Assembly: GCA_029204225.1 (NCBI GenBank)
Contig: CM055105.1
Coordinates: 18,829,226 to 18,893,225 of the forward strand
Reading direction: 5' to 3'
Length of the DNA: 64,000 nucleotides
Origin: Diphasiastrum complanatum
Taxonomy: Eukaryota > Streptophyta > Lycopodiopsida > Lycopodiales > Lycopodiaceae
Shown: one piece after another, positions 10,853 through 22,621 of the stretch
How the letters are laid out: each line of letters begins with the position of its first letter
How positions within the stretch are numbered: position 1 is the first letter of the stretch
Position numbers and translations under genes: made by a program
Notes under the pieces: generated by a model
The model's input: only the letters and a program-made list of their open reading frames with translations
Told to the model about the DNA's origin: nothing
Databases searched by the model: none

Positions 10853-12441
10853 ATCGGAGCCACTACCTCACAAGCCCTTGCAAGCGTCAGTGTATCAGCT
10901 GCTCCAACGAACCTAATGACGGCCTACGAAGCCTTGAGGACATTCATCCAGGATGTAGTAGCAGCCAGAGGACAGCCGGGTACTACATCTGGCAACCAAC
11001 AGTACCCAACTACGAGCAGAAATCACCAAGCTACAACAAGAGTTGATAATCGCTCAACAACACGAACAGGACGGACACCGGAAGATCCTGAAGCTGCAGC
11101 AAAAGGAGGACAGTCTCAATCAGTATATTCAGAGCCTCTCCAAAGTGTTGACGGATGCTTCCACAAAGGTGCAGGAGCTTCAATCTGAAGTGTCCCAACG
11201 GCTTGCCCCTCTCTAGGCACAACTCCAGATATATGAAACAGAAAACACACATTTGGGAGCGGAGGTGCAAGCACTACAAAGCCAAAAACTCGTCTGGTTA
11301 GCTCAACCTGCACCTGACTCAAGGCCACTCTCTCAGACAGAGATGAATCTTTTCAGGCATCAGGTGCAGGTCTACAGTCAAACTTTGAACAGCTACCAGG
11401 CGGAGTTCTACCTTGCAGCTCAGAAGCTCGCCCATGCCAAACAAGCCCTCAAGGCTTGTCAGAAATTTATGGAGCAGAAGGCTCAGCCAACCCCGGTGGT
11501 AATTCCAAGGCCACCTCTCTTTGATGTTGCCCAGGCAAGCACGAGCCAAGATCAGGGCCAACAGGCAGCGGGGGATACAAGCCAGGATCAGGGGTCAGAC
11601 GGGCAAAACCAAGGGCCTCCAGATATTAGAGCTGAGATGCAAGACCAAGGCCAAGACATGGGTCCCAGCCATAGCCAAGGGGAAGGACAAGTCTCCTCAT
11701 CAAAAGGCTCGTGCACTATATCTGCCAGTCGGGCTTTCAGACGCCCCAAGTCTGTGGAGGAGAAAATCAATGAATTCTTATCCAAATATTCCCACGAGTC
11801 TTCAAGAGGCGGTTGGCAGATATCCTTTTCAATGCAAACTATCAAGGGAAATGAGCTGCAGGCACTCCCCGCCCTCTTACCACAACCAGAGTGGCGTCAA
11901 CAGCTCTTTGAACGTGACCTTGCGGCCATCAGGGCTTATGTGACAAGTCCTCAACAACTTTGGGTAAACGCCCATTTTGTGCCATGTCTACGACAAACCA
12001 AATGGGCGGAATGCGGCACCCCAATGGACAAAATCACGCTCAACAACTGCAATTGGCCAAAAATCAACTCCGAGCATGGCTGGACAATGGTTGTAGACGC
12101 CCAAAGGGCTCTCAACAAATTTTCCATGGAGTATCTCAATTGTCCAGATCCAACAGTCCGCGTGGCAGCAACTTACGCTCGAAACTTGGAATATCTGATG
12201 GGAATCGAGACCAAGTGGGATAACTTTCTCCCATTGGCCTCAGATTGCATGGAGGATCACCTGCCAATCGCTCGTGTGTATTACCAAGTTGGCCTTCTGG
12301 GCCAGCCACTTTCAAGCTTGGATCGATCAACGATGGATCACCGATGTCCACAAGTCCCTGCACACAAATAAAGACTTGAAAAATATTGGCAGAATCACAT
12401 TCATGGAAGATGTCACGACGTACTTGATCAACCAGCACTGA
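10853..12441 (+). pseudogene. Retroelement ORF: coiled coil plus conserved C-terminal region (broken)
   Basis: A long protein-coding remnant precedes the LTR at 12,509. After an Ala/Ser/Thr-rich start in one frame, the main frame (about 11,010-12,371) gives a coiled coil (ITKLQQELIIAQ..., LQSEVSQRLAPL), a single in-frame TAG at 11,214-11,216, a Gln/Asp-rich linker with many QDQG units, and a C-terminal region with KWDNFLP and YLNCPDPTVRVAATYARN. A frameshift near 12,260 breaks the end. A close relative of the last part recurs at 14,447-14,861, also just before an LTR, so this is the 3' ORF of the element family. It is not RT, integrase or RNase H. It may be gag-like or an accessory protein; I do not recognise the family. 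Confidence 0.6.
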
Positions 12442-12508
12442 GCCAAGCGCTCTCTATACTGAACCGGCAGAGTGCCGAGGGACCGGTACTACTTCAGGCC
12501 GTGGGTCT

Positions 12509-13221
12509 TGTTGGGGGTATTCCCAACATAGAGCGAATAAAGAAAGTGAGTCCTTAAATGTGTTGCGAGGGCATGGCTTCCTGCGCGTATAAGTCCATGG
12601 CCCAATGAGCATGTGAGCTAATTTGTAAATAGAAATAATAGACTCGGGCCCTATGTAATTAAAATAAAACTTGAGGCCCAAATCATGTTAAACTTAGAAG
12701 TTTACTTTTTAGAGTTGGGTCCAACTTTGGACTTATATGAATCTTGTAAACATTGTACTTTTTATGGACCCTTGGATCAAGTTGGGTCCAAGATGAATGG
12801 TTAGGATCGTTGTGAATATTAGCCAATAGGTGTTATAGATACAAATGCATATTTTTTCCTATGAAAAGTTGTCCAAAGACAACGATAAGGCACATAACGC
12901 TAATGTTTTTTGTTGTACTTTCTATTTGCTTCTAATTTACATGTTTTTGGTTGTGATAGTGAGTTTTTTTTCCATTAACAAGCATAAGGAGCATTTGAGC
13001 TAACCTCTACCCTCACCCCCTTTCTCTCTTCTCCCCTCTATTTCTTCTACTCTTCGTGGTATAGAGTTAATGGTGGGTAGTGTTAGTGGTGAGTAGAGTT
13101 AAGGAAGGAAGTAGAGAAGTATCTAAAAGTTGCATCTTTACATAGTTAGGCACCTATCCAGTGTTCTAACCCTTGTTGACAGGCGGGAGGGCTACTGCGA
13201 TGCGAGAACGTCGACCCTACA
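12509..13221 (+). mobile_element. Gypsy-like LTR, diverged copy
   Basis: It starts with TGTTGGGGGTATTCCCAACA and ends CGACCCTACA, as in the other two copies. It is clearly homologous throughout but older: the CCAAT box is kept, while the TATA module seen at 15,251 is lost. It can be read as the 3' LTR of the ORF at 10,853-12,441 and as the 5' LTR of the pol remnant that follows, so neighbouring elements may share it. Confidence 0.8.
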
Positions 13222-13318
13222 ATGTGTGGAGCATGTTCCCACATGTGTAAAATAGTTTATCATAGCTTTAGGGGTTTTCTAAGTTTTTATGTCAATCTTC
13301 TTTGTGTAGTTTTGTGAT

Positions 13319-14390
13319 AGGGCCAAAAATTGGCATAGATGGCAAATTGGTATCATCGATAGTTATAGTACCCAAGAAGAACGACAAAATGCGGATTTGT
13401 GTGAATCTGAAGGCGCTAAATGCAATCACCAAAAAGGACCATTTTCCTTTACCATTTACGAAAAGTGTCCTCGAAAGGTTAGCTGGTGCCGAAGCCTACA
13501 ATTTTCTAAACGGCTTTAGCATCTACAACTAGGTGAAGATAGCCCCCCCAGGACCAGCACAAAACAACATTCGCCACGGAATGGAGAACCTATGCCTATA
13601 AAGTGATGCCATTCGGACTTTGCAATGCCCCAAGCACTTTCCAGCGAGTCATGCAGGTGACATTCAAAGATTATTTGCAAAATGTTTTGGAGATTTTTTC
13701 GACACTACTTGATGGCCACACATTTTGCTTTTTATACGGAACATCAACCCTTGCTCTATCTCGTTAATAAAATTTGCAACACCGAAAGAATCACCAGATG
13801 GCTACTTCTGTTGTTGGAGTTTGATTTTCGGATAGTAGTTCGCAAGGGAAAACAACATTACATGGTAGATCACGTGTCACGAATCAAAGGGAAGGAGATT
13901 GCAAACCAACCCGACGATGAGCTGGCAGATGCCGTCTTATTTTACGTGGACACAGTACCAGAATGGGCGGCCGACATTGTTGAATATCTAATGCGGGGCC
14001 AACCAGACAAATCTTTACCAAAGGCGGAACATCAAAAATTGATCTTAAATGCTAGACCTTATCAGCTGATTGCCAGCCAGTTGTATCGAAGAGGTCCAGA
14101 TGGAATTCTTCGGTGTGTATTCTTCTTCATGAGGCCACCTAGATTGTTTCGCTTTCACATGAAGGCATGGGTGGAGGTCATTTTGCATCTGACATTACTA
14201 TTCACAAGATCCTGCAATCAGGATGTTGGTGGCCAACGATTCATAAGGATACGGAGGAATACTTGAAAAAGTGCAATGTGTGCCAAAGGGCAAGGAGACC
14301 AACGAGATTGAATTACAACTTACTACACCCGGTCTTAGCCCAAGCACCATTCGAAAAGTCCAATTCACCCTGCAGCAAGGAGTTCCCAGG
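13319..14390 (+). pseudogene. Gypsy pol remnant: RT, RNase H, integrase zinc finger
   Basis: The order is RT then RNase H then integrase, as in Ty3/Gypsy. RT fingers are visible at 13,340-13,530 (VPKKNDKMRICVNLKALN, FPLPF, LNGFSIYN), followed by a stop and frameshifts (VMPFGLCNAPSTFQRVMQ in another frame). The RT palm active site and the RNase H start are deleted at about 13,690. The RNase H end (TEHQPLLYLVNK, GKQHYMVDHVSRI) leads after a frameshift to an HHCC zinc finger (HFASDITIH then CNVCQRARR, 14,180-14,290). The integrase core is missing. The element cannot move on its own. Confidence 0.85.
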
Positions 14391-14446
14391 CTCGATACAT
14401 AATCATAGCAAGCAACATTTGTGGCCTTCATTTTGGTGAGTTTTCA

Positions 14447-14861
14447 AATTTTGACATCTTTCTTAAAACTCTCTCACCGCGTTCGCAACCAATATATAAA
14501 TTGCCCTAATCCAATAGTCCGCGCGACAGCCACTTACGTCCGGGACTTGGAACATCTGATGGGGATCGAAAGTAAATGGGACAATTTTCTCCCATCCATA
14601 TTCTTTGATGTTAATAAGGCGCCACCTTCAAACAAAATCGAAGATTAGCTGCCAATAGCTCGTGTCTATTACCGAGCTGCACTTCAGGGTGATCCATGGA
14701 CACGCCGATTCCAAACATGGGTCGACCAAGATTGGCTGCGGGGGGCCCGCAAGTCTCTTCACACGCCAAAGGACTTGAAGAAATTGGACCGCCTCAACTT
14801 TATGGAGGACGTCACCACCTACCTAATCCAGCAAAGGCGGGCGAAGAAAACGCTCTTCTAA
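14447..14861 (+). pseudogene. C-terminal fragment of the retroelement 3' ORF
   Basis: The frame holds YINCPNPIVRATATYVRDLE, LMGIESKWDNFLP and then, after a stop and frame change, LPIARVYYRAALQGDPW and MEDVTTYLIQQRRAKKTLF before a TAA at 14,859. The same arrangement is seen at 12,124-12,441. It is joined directly to the truncated integrase, so the middle of the element is deleted. Confidence 0.7.
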
Positions 14862-14908
14862 ACCGGCAGAGTGCCGAGGGACCGACACTACTTCAGGCCA
14901 TGGGTCTT

Positions 14909-15715
14909 GTTGGGGGTATTCCCAACAAAGTGTAAATAAATAAAATCATTCAATAAAATGTGTTGCGAGGGCATGGCATGCTGTGTGCGTAAGCCCATGG
15001 CCCAATGAGCACGCAAGTAAAGTTGTAAATAAAATAAACTTGACTTGGGCCTTGGAATTAAAATAGAACTAGAGGCCCAAAGTCATTTTTAAACTTAGAT
15101 TATTTTTTGTCCAAATTGGGACTCACATGAATCTTGTGATTACCAATGTACTTTTTGTGGACCCTTGGATCAAGTTGGGTCCAAGATGAATGGATAGGAA
15201 CATTGTGAATATTAGCCAATAGGATTGAGGGGCAAGGGCCTTCCCCATTTTATAAAAAGGCACCATTTGTACACTATTTTCATGCTTAATGAGAAGGAGG
15301 AAACTCTACCAATTTTGGAAGAGAAGCATTCTCATTTGCAATTCAATGCTTGTTATTGCTCTTGTTGTTTTCTATTGCTTCAAGTTCATGCTTTTTGGTT
15401 TCAATAGTTTATGTTTTTCCTTTAGCAAGTACAATGTGCATTTGAGCTAACCTCCACCCTCCCTCTATCTCTCTCTTCTATCTTCTTTTCCCTCCATTTT
15501 TTCTAATCATTCCCTTCCTTTCACCTACAATCATGGTGAATGTTAGTGTAGAGGAGTAGAGTTAAGGGAGAGTAGTGTTAGTGGTGAGTAGAGTTAAGGG
15601 AGAAAGTAGGAAACTAACTAAAAATAGCATCTATGCATAGTTAGGTACCTATCCAGTGATCTAACCCTTGTTGACAGACGGGAGGGCTATACTACGCAAG
15701 ATCTTTGACCGTACA
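14909..15715 (+). mobile_element. Gypsy-like LTR, young copy
   Basis: It begins TGTTGGGGGTATTCCCAACA and ends GTACA, and it is preceded by the conserved block TGCCGAGGGACCGACACTAC. Promoter elements visible are CCAATAGGATT and, 40 bp on, TATAAAAAGG at 15,251-15,260. A degenerate primer-site-like sequence (TAGTGTCGTCATCG) follows. It is nearly identical to the inverted LTR at 10,023-10,840 and therefore more recent than the middle copy. Confidence 0.85.
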
Positions 15716-16001
15716 ATAGTGTCGTCATCGTCATTCTCGATGAGTTTCTCCAGTGATCTCTTGTCATCAGTGCGGTGGGATCTGCACGACTTGGCGACGA
15801 AATAAAAATAGTTTGTACAAATGAGTCATCAGGCAACGATTGGTCACCCTCGGAAGCCTTTAATGGAGAAATAGGTGGTGTGAGAGGGACAGAAGTGGAG
15901 ACATGGATGGGGATAGCTTGTCCAAAAGAGAGAATGGAGGGAACAGAGGGAAACTGTAGGGTGGTGTGGTGGACGGAAGGGGAAGATGGGACGGAAGTGG
16001 C

Positions 16002-17157
16002 CTAGCATGGTGGTGAAAAATTTATGACCCACATCCATGCCAGGGTGTCTAGAGACAACTGTGAATCAGTAGGATTGAACTGGAGAGGAACATCAGTGGA
16101 AGCAGAAGGGATGAAAGAAGCGATGATAATGGAAGGGGTGGTAGAAAAAGGAACAGAAGTAGAAGTAGTATCAATAGAGGAGATGGGAATGGAAACAAAA
16201 GTAGCAGTTGTGGGTTGAGCAGAAAAAAGAGAAACAAAAACAGAAATAGTGGTAGTGATAGAAGCCGGAGCTATTATCGGTGTTGTGGTGGTAGTGAGGC
16301 GTCTGGTAGCAGGTGGAGATGAGGAGGAGGGAGCATCGCCACGCGTTCTTTTGCTGGCCATCATGTCAGTGACTGCAGGTTGGGCAGACGTGGATGTAGT
16401 GGATGGAGAATAAAGGTTAGTGTGTGACAAAGTGGATGAAAATGCTGGAACAGTGGAACTTGTGCACTTTCGCCTCGAGAAGTGCACAAGCAAAGTTACA
16501 CAACAGGGGGCCTACTGCGATATGTTCTCGGAAGTTTGGCTTTATGGAGATGGTCAGTTCGCAGATGAGGAAGGTACGCAAGTTGTATGGCACAACCGTG
16601 GGGCCAGGGAATCCCAAAAAGGACTCCACAATCTGAGTCAGCAGCGTGGACTGGATTCTGTCCTCGCAAAATGTTGAAACAATCAGAAAGTTGTTCAACA
16701 GATGCGCAACCGCCTGAATGACTGGTTTCATGATAGCCTCTATCAGGTACCTGTTGTTAGTTTGGATCAAAATTTCTGGTGCAGTCTAGGTGACGAAAGG
16801 TTTTATCAGAGCTTTTGCCTGATGATGAGAGATGGGCTGGCAGTCACCAGACATAATGCCGACAATGACCATCGAGTCCACGTTAATCCGTACCTTGTTC
16901 GTGGTACTCTGATACAAAAAGTGAAAACACGACTTCGGTGCGTCCCAGGTGGCATAAGCATGAAGGGTGAGGCCCATATTGATGTCAGAGCTGAAAAGCG
17001 CCGGGTAGAAACCCATTGCTTCAAGAAGTGGGCCAACAATATGAAGCCATGGTTTAATCAGGGCATCAAAAGGCAAGGGCCAAATTTGGGTGGTTGACGA
17101 TATTTCATGCTGAATCACCTGCTTGGTTCCAGAGTCGTCAGAAGATGAGGAGGCCAT
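16002..17157 (-). pseudogene. Unrecognised retroelement-associated ORF with Ser/Thr-rich tail
   Basis: Read from 17,157 leftward: MASSSSDDSGTKQVIQHEIS opens a 123-codon frame. After one stop the frame continues (TNNRYLIEAIMKPVIQAVAH, 16,770 down), and after a frameshift near 16,500 it passes into a low-complexity part rich in Ser, Thr, Pro and Ile beginning MMASKRTRGDAPSSSSPPATR and ending near QFNPTDSQLSLDT. A frameshifted copy of the low-complexity part occurs at 44,928-45,300, also next to an LTR, which shows it belongs to a repeated element. A gag-like role is only a guess from position and composition. Confidence 0.45.
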
Positions 17158-17619
17158 GTTAGCAGTGATAGTTAAAGTTGTTTACAAAGGAGTGAGAAAA
17201 AGTAAGAAAAAATGGTGACGATGGTTAAAAGTGATGGGAACGGGACAAATAGTGAGAAAACTAGAACTGGATGGTAGTAATAGTGGTTCAGAGCGCAAAT
17301 CTGGGTTTACAGTATGCACATGATGGCTTGTATGAAGTTTGGTTGCACTCGGAGAACTTGGAAATTTTGGTCAAAATTTGAGTAGAGCTTCGCTAGGAAA
17401 GTGACAAATGACTCGAATTCAGCCCTTATATAGCGGAATTTAGAGCACGTATCAGGTGAAATCCACTTTCCCTTGTTCAGTTCCACCAAAATTTTGGCAG
17501 GGACCTTCTTCACACAATTCTAGTACCTCAAAGAAGTCAGAGCCGCCCTTAGGTATGATCTTCATGCATCAATGATCAAGATTAGAGAGTGAAACTCATG
17601 ATTTTGAGTGTAGTTGAGG

Positions 17620-19050
17620 ATCTCGAATAGCTTCCAAGGATTTTGGCATCAAGAGGAGCCAAAATCATGATGATTTGGATCTGAAAAGTACAGTATAGAG
17701 ACTATTGTGCTCAGAGCATGTGTGGTATTCTCCCACTTTAAGGATTTATTTTGTTTTCATATGTGGTGATCCAAATTATGCAAGTAAATACTTGTTGGAG
17801 AGCTATTTGAGTGTAGATTTAGGTGCAAGAGATTTCAAGTGAATCGATTCACTATAGATCAAGTTATTGGCAATTTTTTGGAGGTAGGTTGCACATCCAA
17901 CCTGGTGATTTTTTCCAAAGAGCACCAAATCTTGGTGGTTGCATCAAAAGAACTCAAGGTGGCCTTGTCAATCTAGATTTTGAGAGTTCTAGGTGAGATT
18001 TTGAGATCCTAGTCACATTGTTTCACTGCAACTCATAGTTCTTGAGTGTTTTTTTGGTTTGAAATAGAGTCATAGAGGTTTGTGAAACTTGTGTTTGGTG
18101 TCTGATCCAAATTATCTTGGAGTTCCTTCTTTTGTGAAAGGCAAGATCTAGTAGCTCAAGTTGACTGGCATTGGTGCAGAGATTGGTCTCTCCTTTGTGA
18201 TCAAGATCTTACTAAGTGGATCTAGCTCTTTGAAGCACACATCTTAGTGAGAGAGAAGAATCAAATTTTTTGAGATTTCAAATCCAGCCCAAGGATGGAG
18301 GATGGATTGAATGCTTCAAGCTTGATGTGAAAAATTGCTTGAAAAATCAAGGTTTTGAGAGCTAGTTTGGACATAGTTTGCAATCAAGTGGATTTTGAGA
18401 CCAAAAGGTATCAAAATCATGATGAATTGATACATGCTGGGTACTGTATGGACTGAGGTGCCCAGTCATGTGTGAGATCACCAAAATTTGGATGGTTGGT
18501 GTTCTCCAAGGTAGATCCAAATCTAGTGTATGATTGCTTGTTGGAAAGCTAGTGAAGTCTAGTTTGTGATGCAATTGTTTTCAAGCCAAAAATACTTGTC
18601 TTAAAAAAGTTATAGGCATTCAACTGAAGGTGGTTAGGGCACGCAACCTGGTGAGACATGCCAAGGGAGGCTCACAACTACCTTAGATCATAAAAAATTC
18701 ATGATTTTGCATTGTCAATCTAGTTTGTGTGTGATTTAGATGAGATTTTGGTGCACATAGTTTCATACAAATCCATTGTGTTTGAGTTGTTTGTGGATTT
18801 CTTGAGTGCTTTCAAGTGTTTTTGAATCTCTTGGAGGGAGTTGGCTCAAAGTCTTGGAGCTCTTCATATTTGGTGTGAGGCAAGATCTAGATACAAGGAG
18901 AGATTGATATTGCTTGTGACATTGATCTCACATTGTGTTTTCTAGATCTCATAAGGAGTTGAAGTCACTTTCAAGTATCTTTTTTATAGAGAGAGAAGCA
19001 ACAAATTTGAGTGGAAAATAGTCAAGTATTACTTGTTTGTCCAAGAATCT
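17620..19050 (+). repeat. 0.7-kb repeat, two diverged tandem units
   Basis: Unit 1 (about 17,620-18,330) and unit 2 (about 18,330-19,050) share an ordered set of phrases: CAAGTGGATTTTGAGA-like and AAAATCATGATGA at the start, AGGTAGATCCAAATCTAGTG, AAGTTATAGGCAT, a CAACCTGGTGA block, and CTTGAGTG near the end. A third unit at 63,170-63,900 aligns closely with unit 2. No long open frame is present. They lead into the ORF at 19,163 and may be the leader of that element. Confidence 0.7.
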
Positions 19051-19162
19051 CAAGTTATGAGAGATCTAGTCAAGATTGGTGGAAAACTAGGACATTGTTT
19101 GTGATCAAATCTTTTCAAAATCCATTCCAACTCTCAAGAGGTAGAGGGTTTTACCAAATCTC

Positions 19163-19791
19163 TTGGCACAATCATTGCAAATATTTCTTAGTGATGAATC
19201 TATAAGGGAACCTATGTCAACGGAGCGACTTGAAGGCAGTTCAGCACAAGATCCAAGGGAAAGTGCAATCACGCAGCCTTCAAATGGGAAATGCAATGAC
19301 AAGGGAAAGACTAAAGTTGATAATTGCCCTTCAATGAGCAAGACTCAACCAAAGTCTGATTGTTCCATGAAGCAACAAACATGCAAACCAATGCCAAATT
19401 CGAGTATATCTATTCTTAAAAGGCCAAATCCAGTGCAAGCCCCAAAAGGCCAAATACAGCAAGAACTAGTACCTACAACTCTACACCTTGTCCTCAATTG
19501 GTAAGATTGACTGTTGAGAAAATTCTTCAAGTCCAAGCGTACCATGAATACCTGGATAGACAAAGCAGTCAAACTAGCACATCTTATCTACCTTACGAAT
19601 TGAGAGAGACCACGACAATACCACTGGGAGAAGTATCGCTGATCTACGAGAATCACTATCAACAAGCCTTACCTTGGGATCCTCTAATAGATGGTGTCCA
19701 CTACCCATTTGTCGATAACAAGGTTATCAGGAATGGCCACCAAACCCTTATGAATATTATTGAGAATTTGGCAAGTCCAAGTTCTTGCTGA
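19163..19791 (+). pseudogene. Retroelement 3' ORF of unknown family, two overlapping frames
   Basis: Two frames overlap near 19,500. The first (113 codons) is rich in Ser, Lys and Gln (ESAITQPSNGKCNDKGKTKV). The second (97 codons) holds LVRLTVEKILQVQAYHEYL and then YQQALPWDPLIDGVHYPFV. The last stretch is strongly like QHQQALFWDLFLDGVDYPFV encoded on the minus strand at 23,315-23,572, inside the short LTR element there. The LTR at 19,954 follows, so this ORF lies at the 3' end of its element. I do not know the domain. Confidence 0.5.
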
Positions 19792-19953
19792 TCACCATCA
19801 TTCAATAAAGCCTCAGGTTTTACATAAGCAGTCTCTATCCACCCTTTTCTTGAAGCATCCATGTCCCAGCAATAAACGGACCAACAACAGCTCTATTCCA
19901 TGACAAACATAGGCACGTGCTGAGGGACTGACACTACTTTAGGTCGAGGACCT

Positions 19954-20560
<607 letters not shown>

Positions 20561-20599
20561 CTGTGATGAACCTCTATACTAAACATACGAGAGCTCAAT

Positions 20600-22107
20600 T
20601 TTTGCAAAATTTATGACATTTAGGACTATAAGTGGATTCATTCAATCTAGAAGAGTTATTGGCTGCATTACTGTCTTCATTTTCATCAATTCACAAAAGC
20701 TAGAAATGACACAATCTTGCTATGTAAGCAAGAGCAATCTAAACAAAATGTTTATGTCCAAATTTGGTTCACATGTGTGAACACTAGGTACAAAATGGAT
20801 AGAGAATATATCAAAGCATAAGTGGTGATCAATGCATTGTACTTGAAGAAATGCATGCAAAAGAACAATCTACAAAAGCTTGAACGTAGAAATCACAATT
20901 TCACCAACTCTCTACAATTTTTCATTGATCAAATGAGCACTCAAAGAGCATATTCATAATGGCTAAGCCCGAGCTGTTCTGAGTTAGATCTCACACGTGT
21001 GAGCTACCTCTCGTTATGTCCTATCTTGCTATTTTACCTCTACCAATTTTGGTCCAATCATAGCGTAGACCTCGAAACTTAATTTGCTGACTTAACACAT
21101 AGAATCTTCATGAAAGGTCCAATAAAAAATCATGACAAATGGACCTATTGAAACTAATCTTGTCCTTCACACGTGGGAGACATGTGGGATCCACCTATGC
21201 ACATAATTAAAAGGCTTAATCAAGCTATATTTTGTATTTTTCACTCTGTAGACATGTTGAATTAACACGAAATGGATTATCCTCTCCATGGTGCTTTAAA
21301 ATCTGGAATCCTAGCTTTCCAATAAGATCTAAGAGTTAACTTTGTACTTTTCTTTTGATGGAAGGCCTCTCATCAATGATGCATTAACGCCCAATTTTTT
21401 TTGAGATATCTACAGATTATCCATGTTCCATCATGAGTCTTTTCATTGTGAAGAATTAGAAATTTGAGTGAGATTTTTGGTTTCTCTAAGTGTCATCGTG
21501 TCTCTAATAACAAAACTTTCTTGGTTTGAATTTGTAATAGACTTCAAGGCATAACAAGTGCTAGAGAAATATTGATTCATGCTCAATTGAAAAAAAGATA
21601 TTTTGGGCTATTTGTTTAGAGTTTTAAGGTATTAAATGATTATCTAACCATTGTTCAACATAATATGTCAATCACATTGATTTAACCATCATTGTCCATG
21701 TTTTAAGCCAAATTAGTGGGGAGGGGGGGGGGGGGGACCATCTTGTCTAGCTGAATCATTCATAGACCACACAAGCCAATCAATGAAATGCTTGTCATCT
21801 GCCAACAACAATTTCAAAATTCATAAAAAATTGGGTTTCATTTTGTGGGTCCGGCAACTTGCATTACATTGAAGTCGCTTTGGAGAGTTGTGATTAGACT
21901 AGATGAACATCACAAACAAAAAATTAAAATAAAAGTATCTTTTAAAGGGCCCTTTTAGAACTGGGATTATCTTAAATGGCTCACAAATCCCAAGGACTTT
22001 GGAGCATAAACCAATCCGTAAATGACAAGTGCCCACAAAAGAGTCAACAAAAAATTTATGTTGGGGAAAGCCTTCAATTTTCTTAGCTTGACACTTTTCT
22101 ACAAATT
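20600..22107. other. Unassigned AT-rich sequence with a 14-base G run
   Basis: No gene or element domain was recognised. A homopolymer of 14 G lies at 21,723-21,736. A 73-codon minus-strand frame at 21,899-22,120 runs up to the Copia LTR border and has no recognisable motif. Confidence 0.4.
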
Positions 22108-22621
22108 GTAATATCTCCACTGTGTGGAGTTTACAAGATAACTAAACAAAAAAAAACCCAGAGTAGTTAACGCTAATCAACTAGTTAGTTATCACTGTTA
22201 TTGCTAACTGTTTCAGCTGAGTGTGAAGTTCAAAGCTCCATGCCCGTTGAGCTGCCAGCTGGCAGCGTGAAAGATTTTCTTTCATTTTCTTTTCGTTTCA
22301 TGTCGTGTCATGGCTTTTGGCTCTGGAGGCATGTTTGACTTTCACGAATCATTCGACCTTTGAGTTTCGCTTCGCTTCGTGTCTTAGGGTTTTCAAGATA
22401 TGTTGACTTTCATGAATTGTTTGTCGTTCGACCTTCGCTTCGTGTCGCTTCGCGGCAAAGTTGCAAGAGTTCACATTTTCTGACACTCCCTCTTGAACCT
22501 TGCAGCTTTGCATGTTTAATACAATTGTCTTTCTTTGCTTTGCGAAGAGTGGCTTGTCGAGCGGCTTTGTGAGCAGATCCGCAATCATGTCTTCAGACTT
22601 TATGTACTGGACCTGGAGCTC

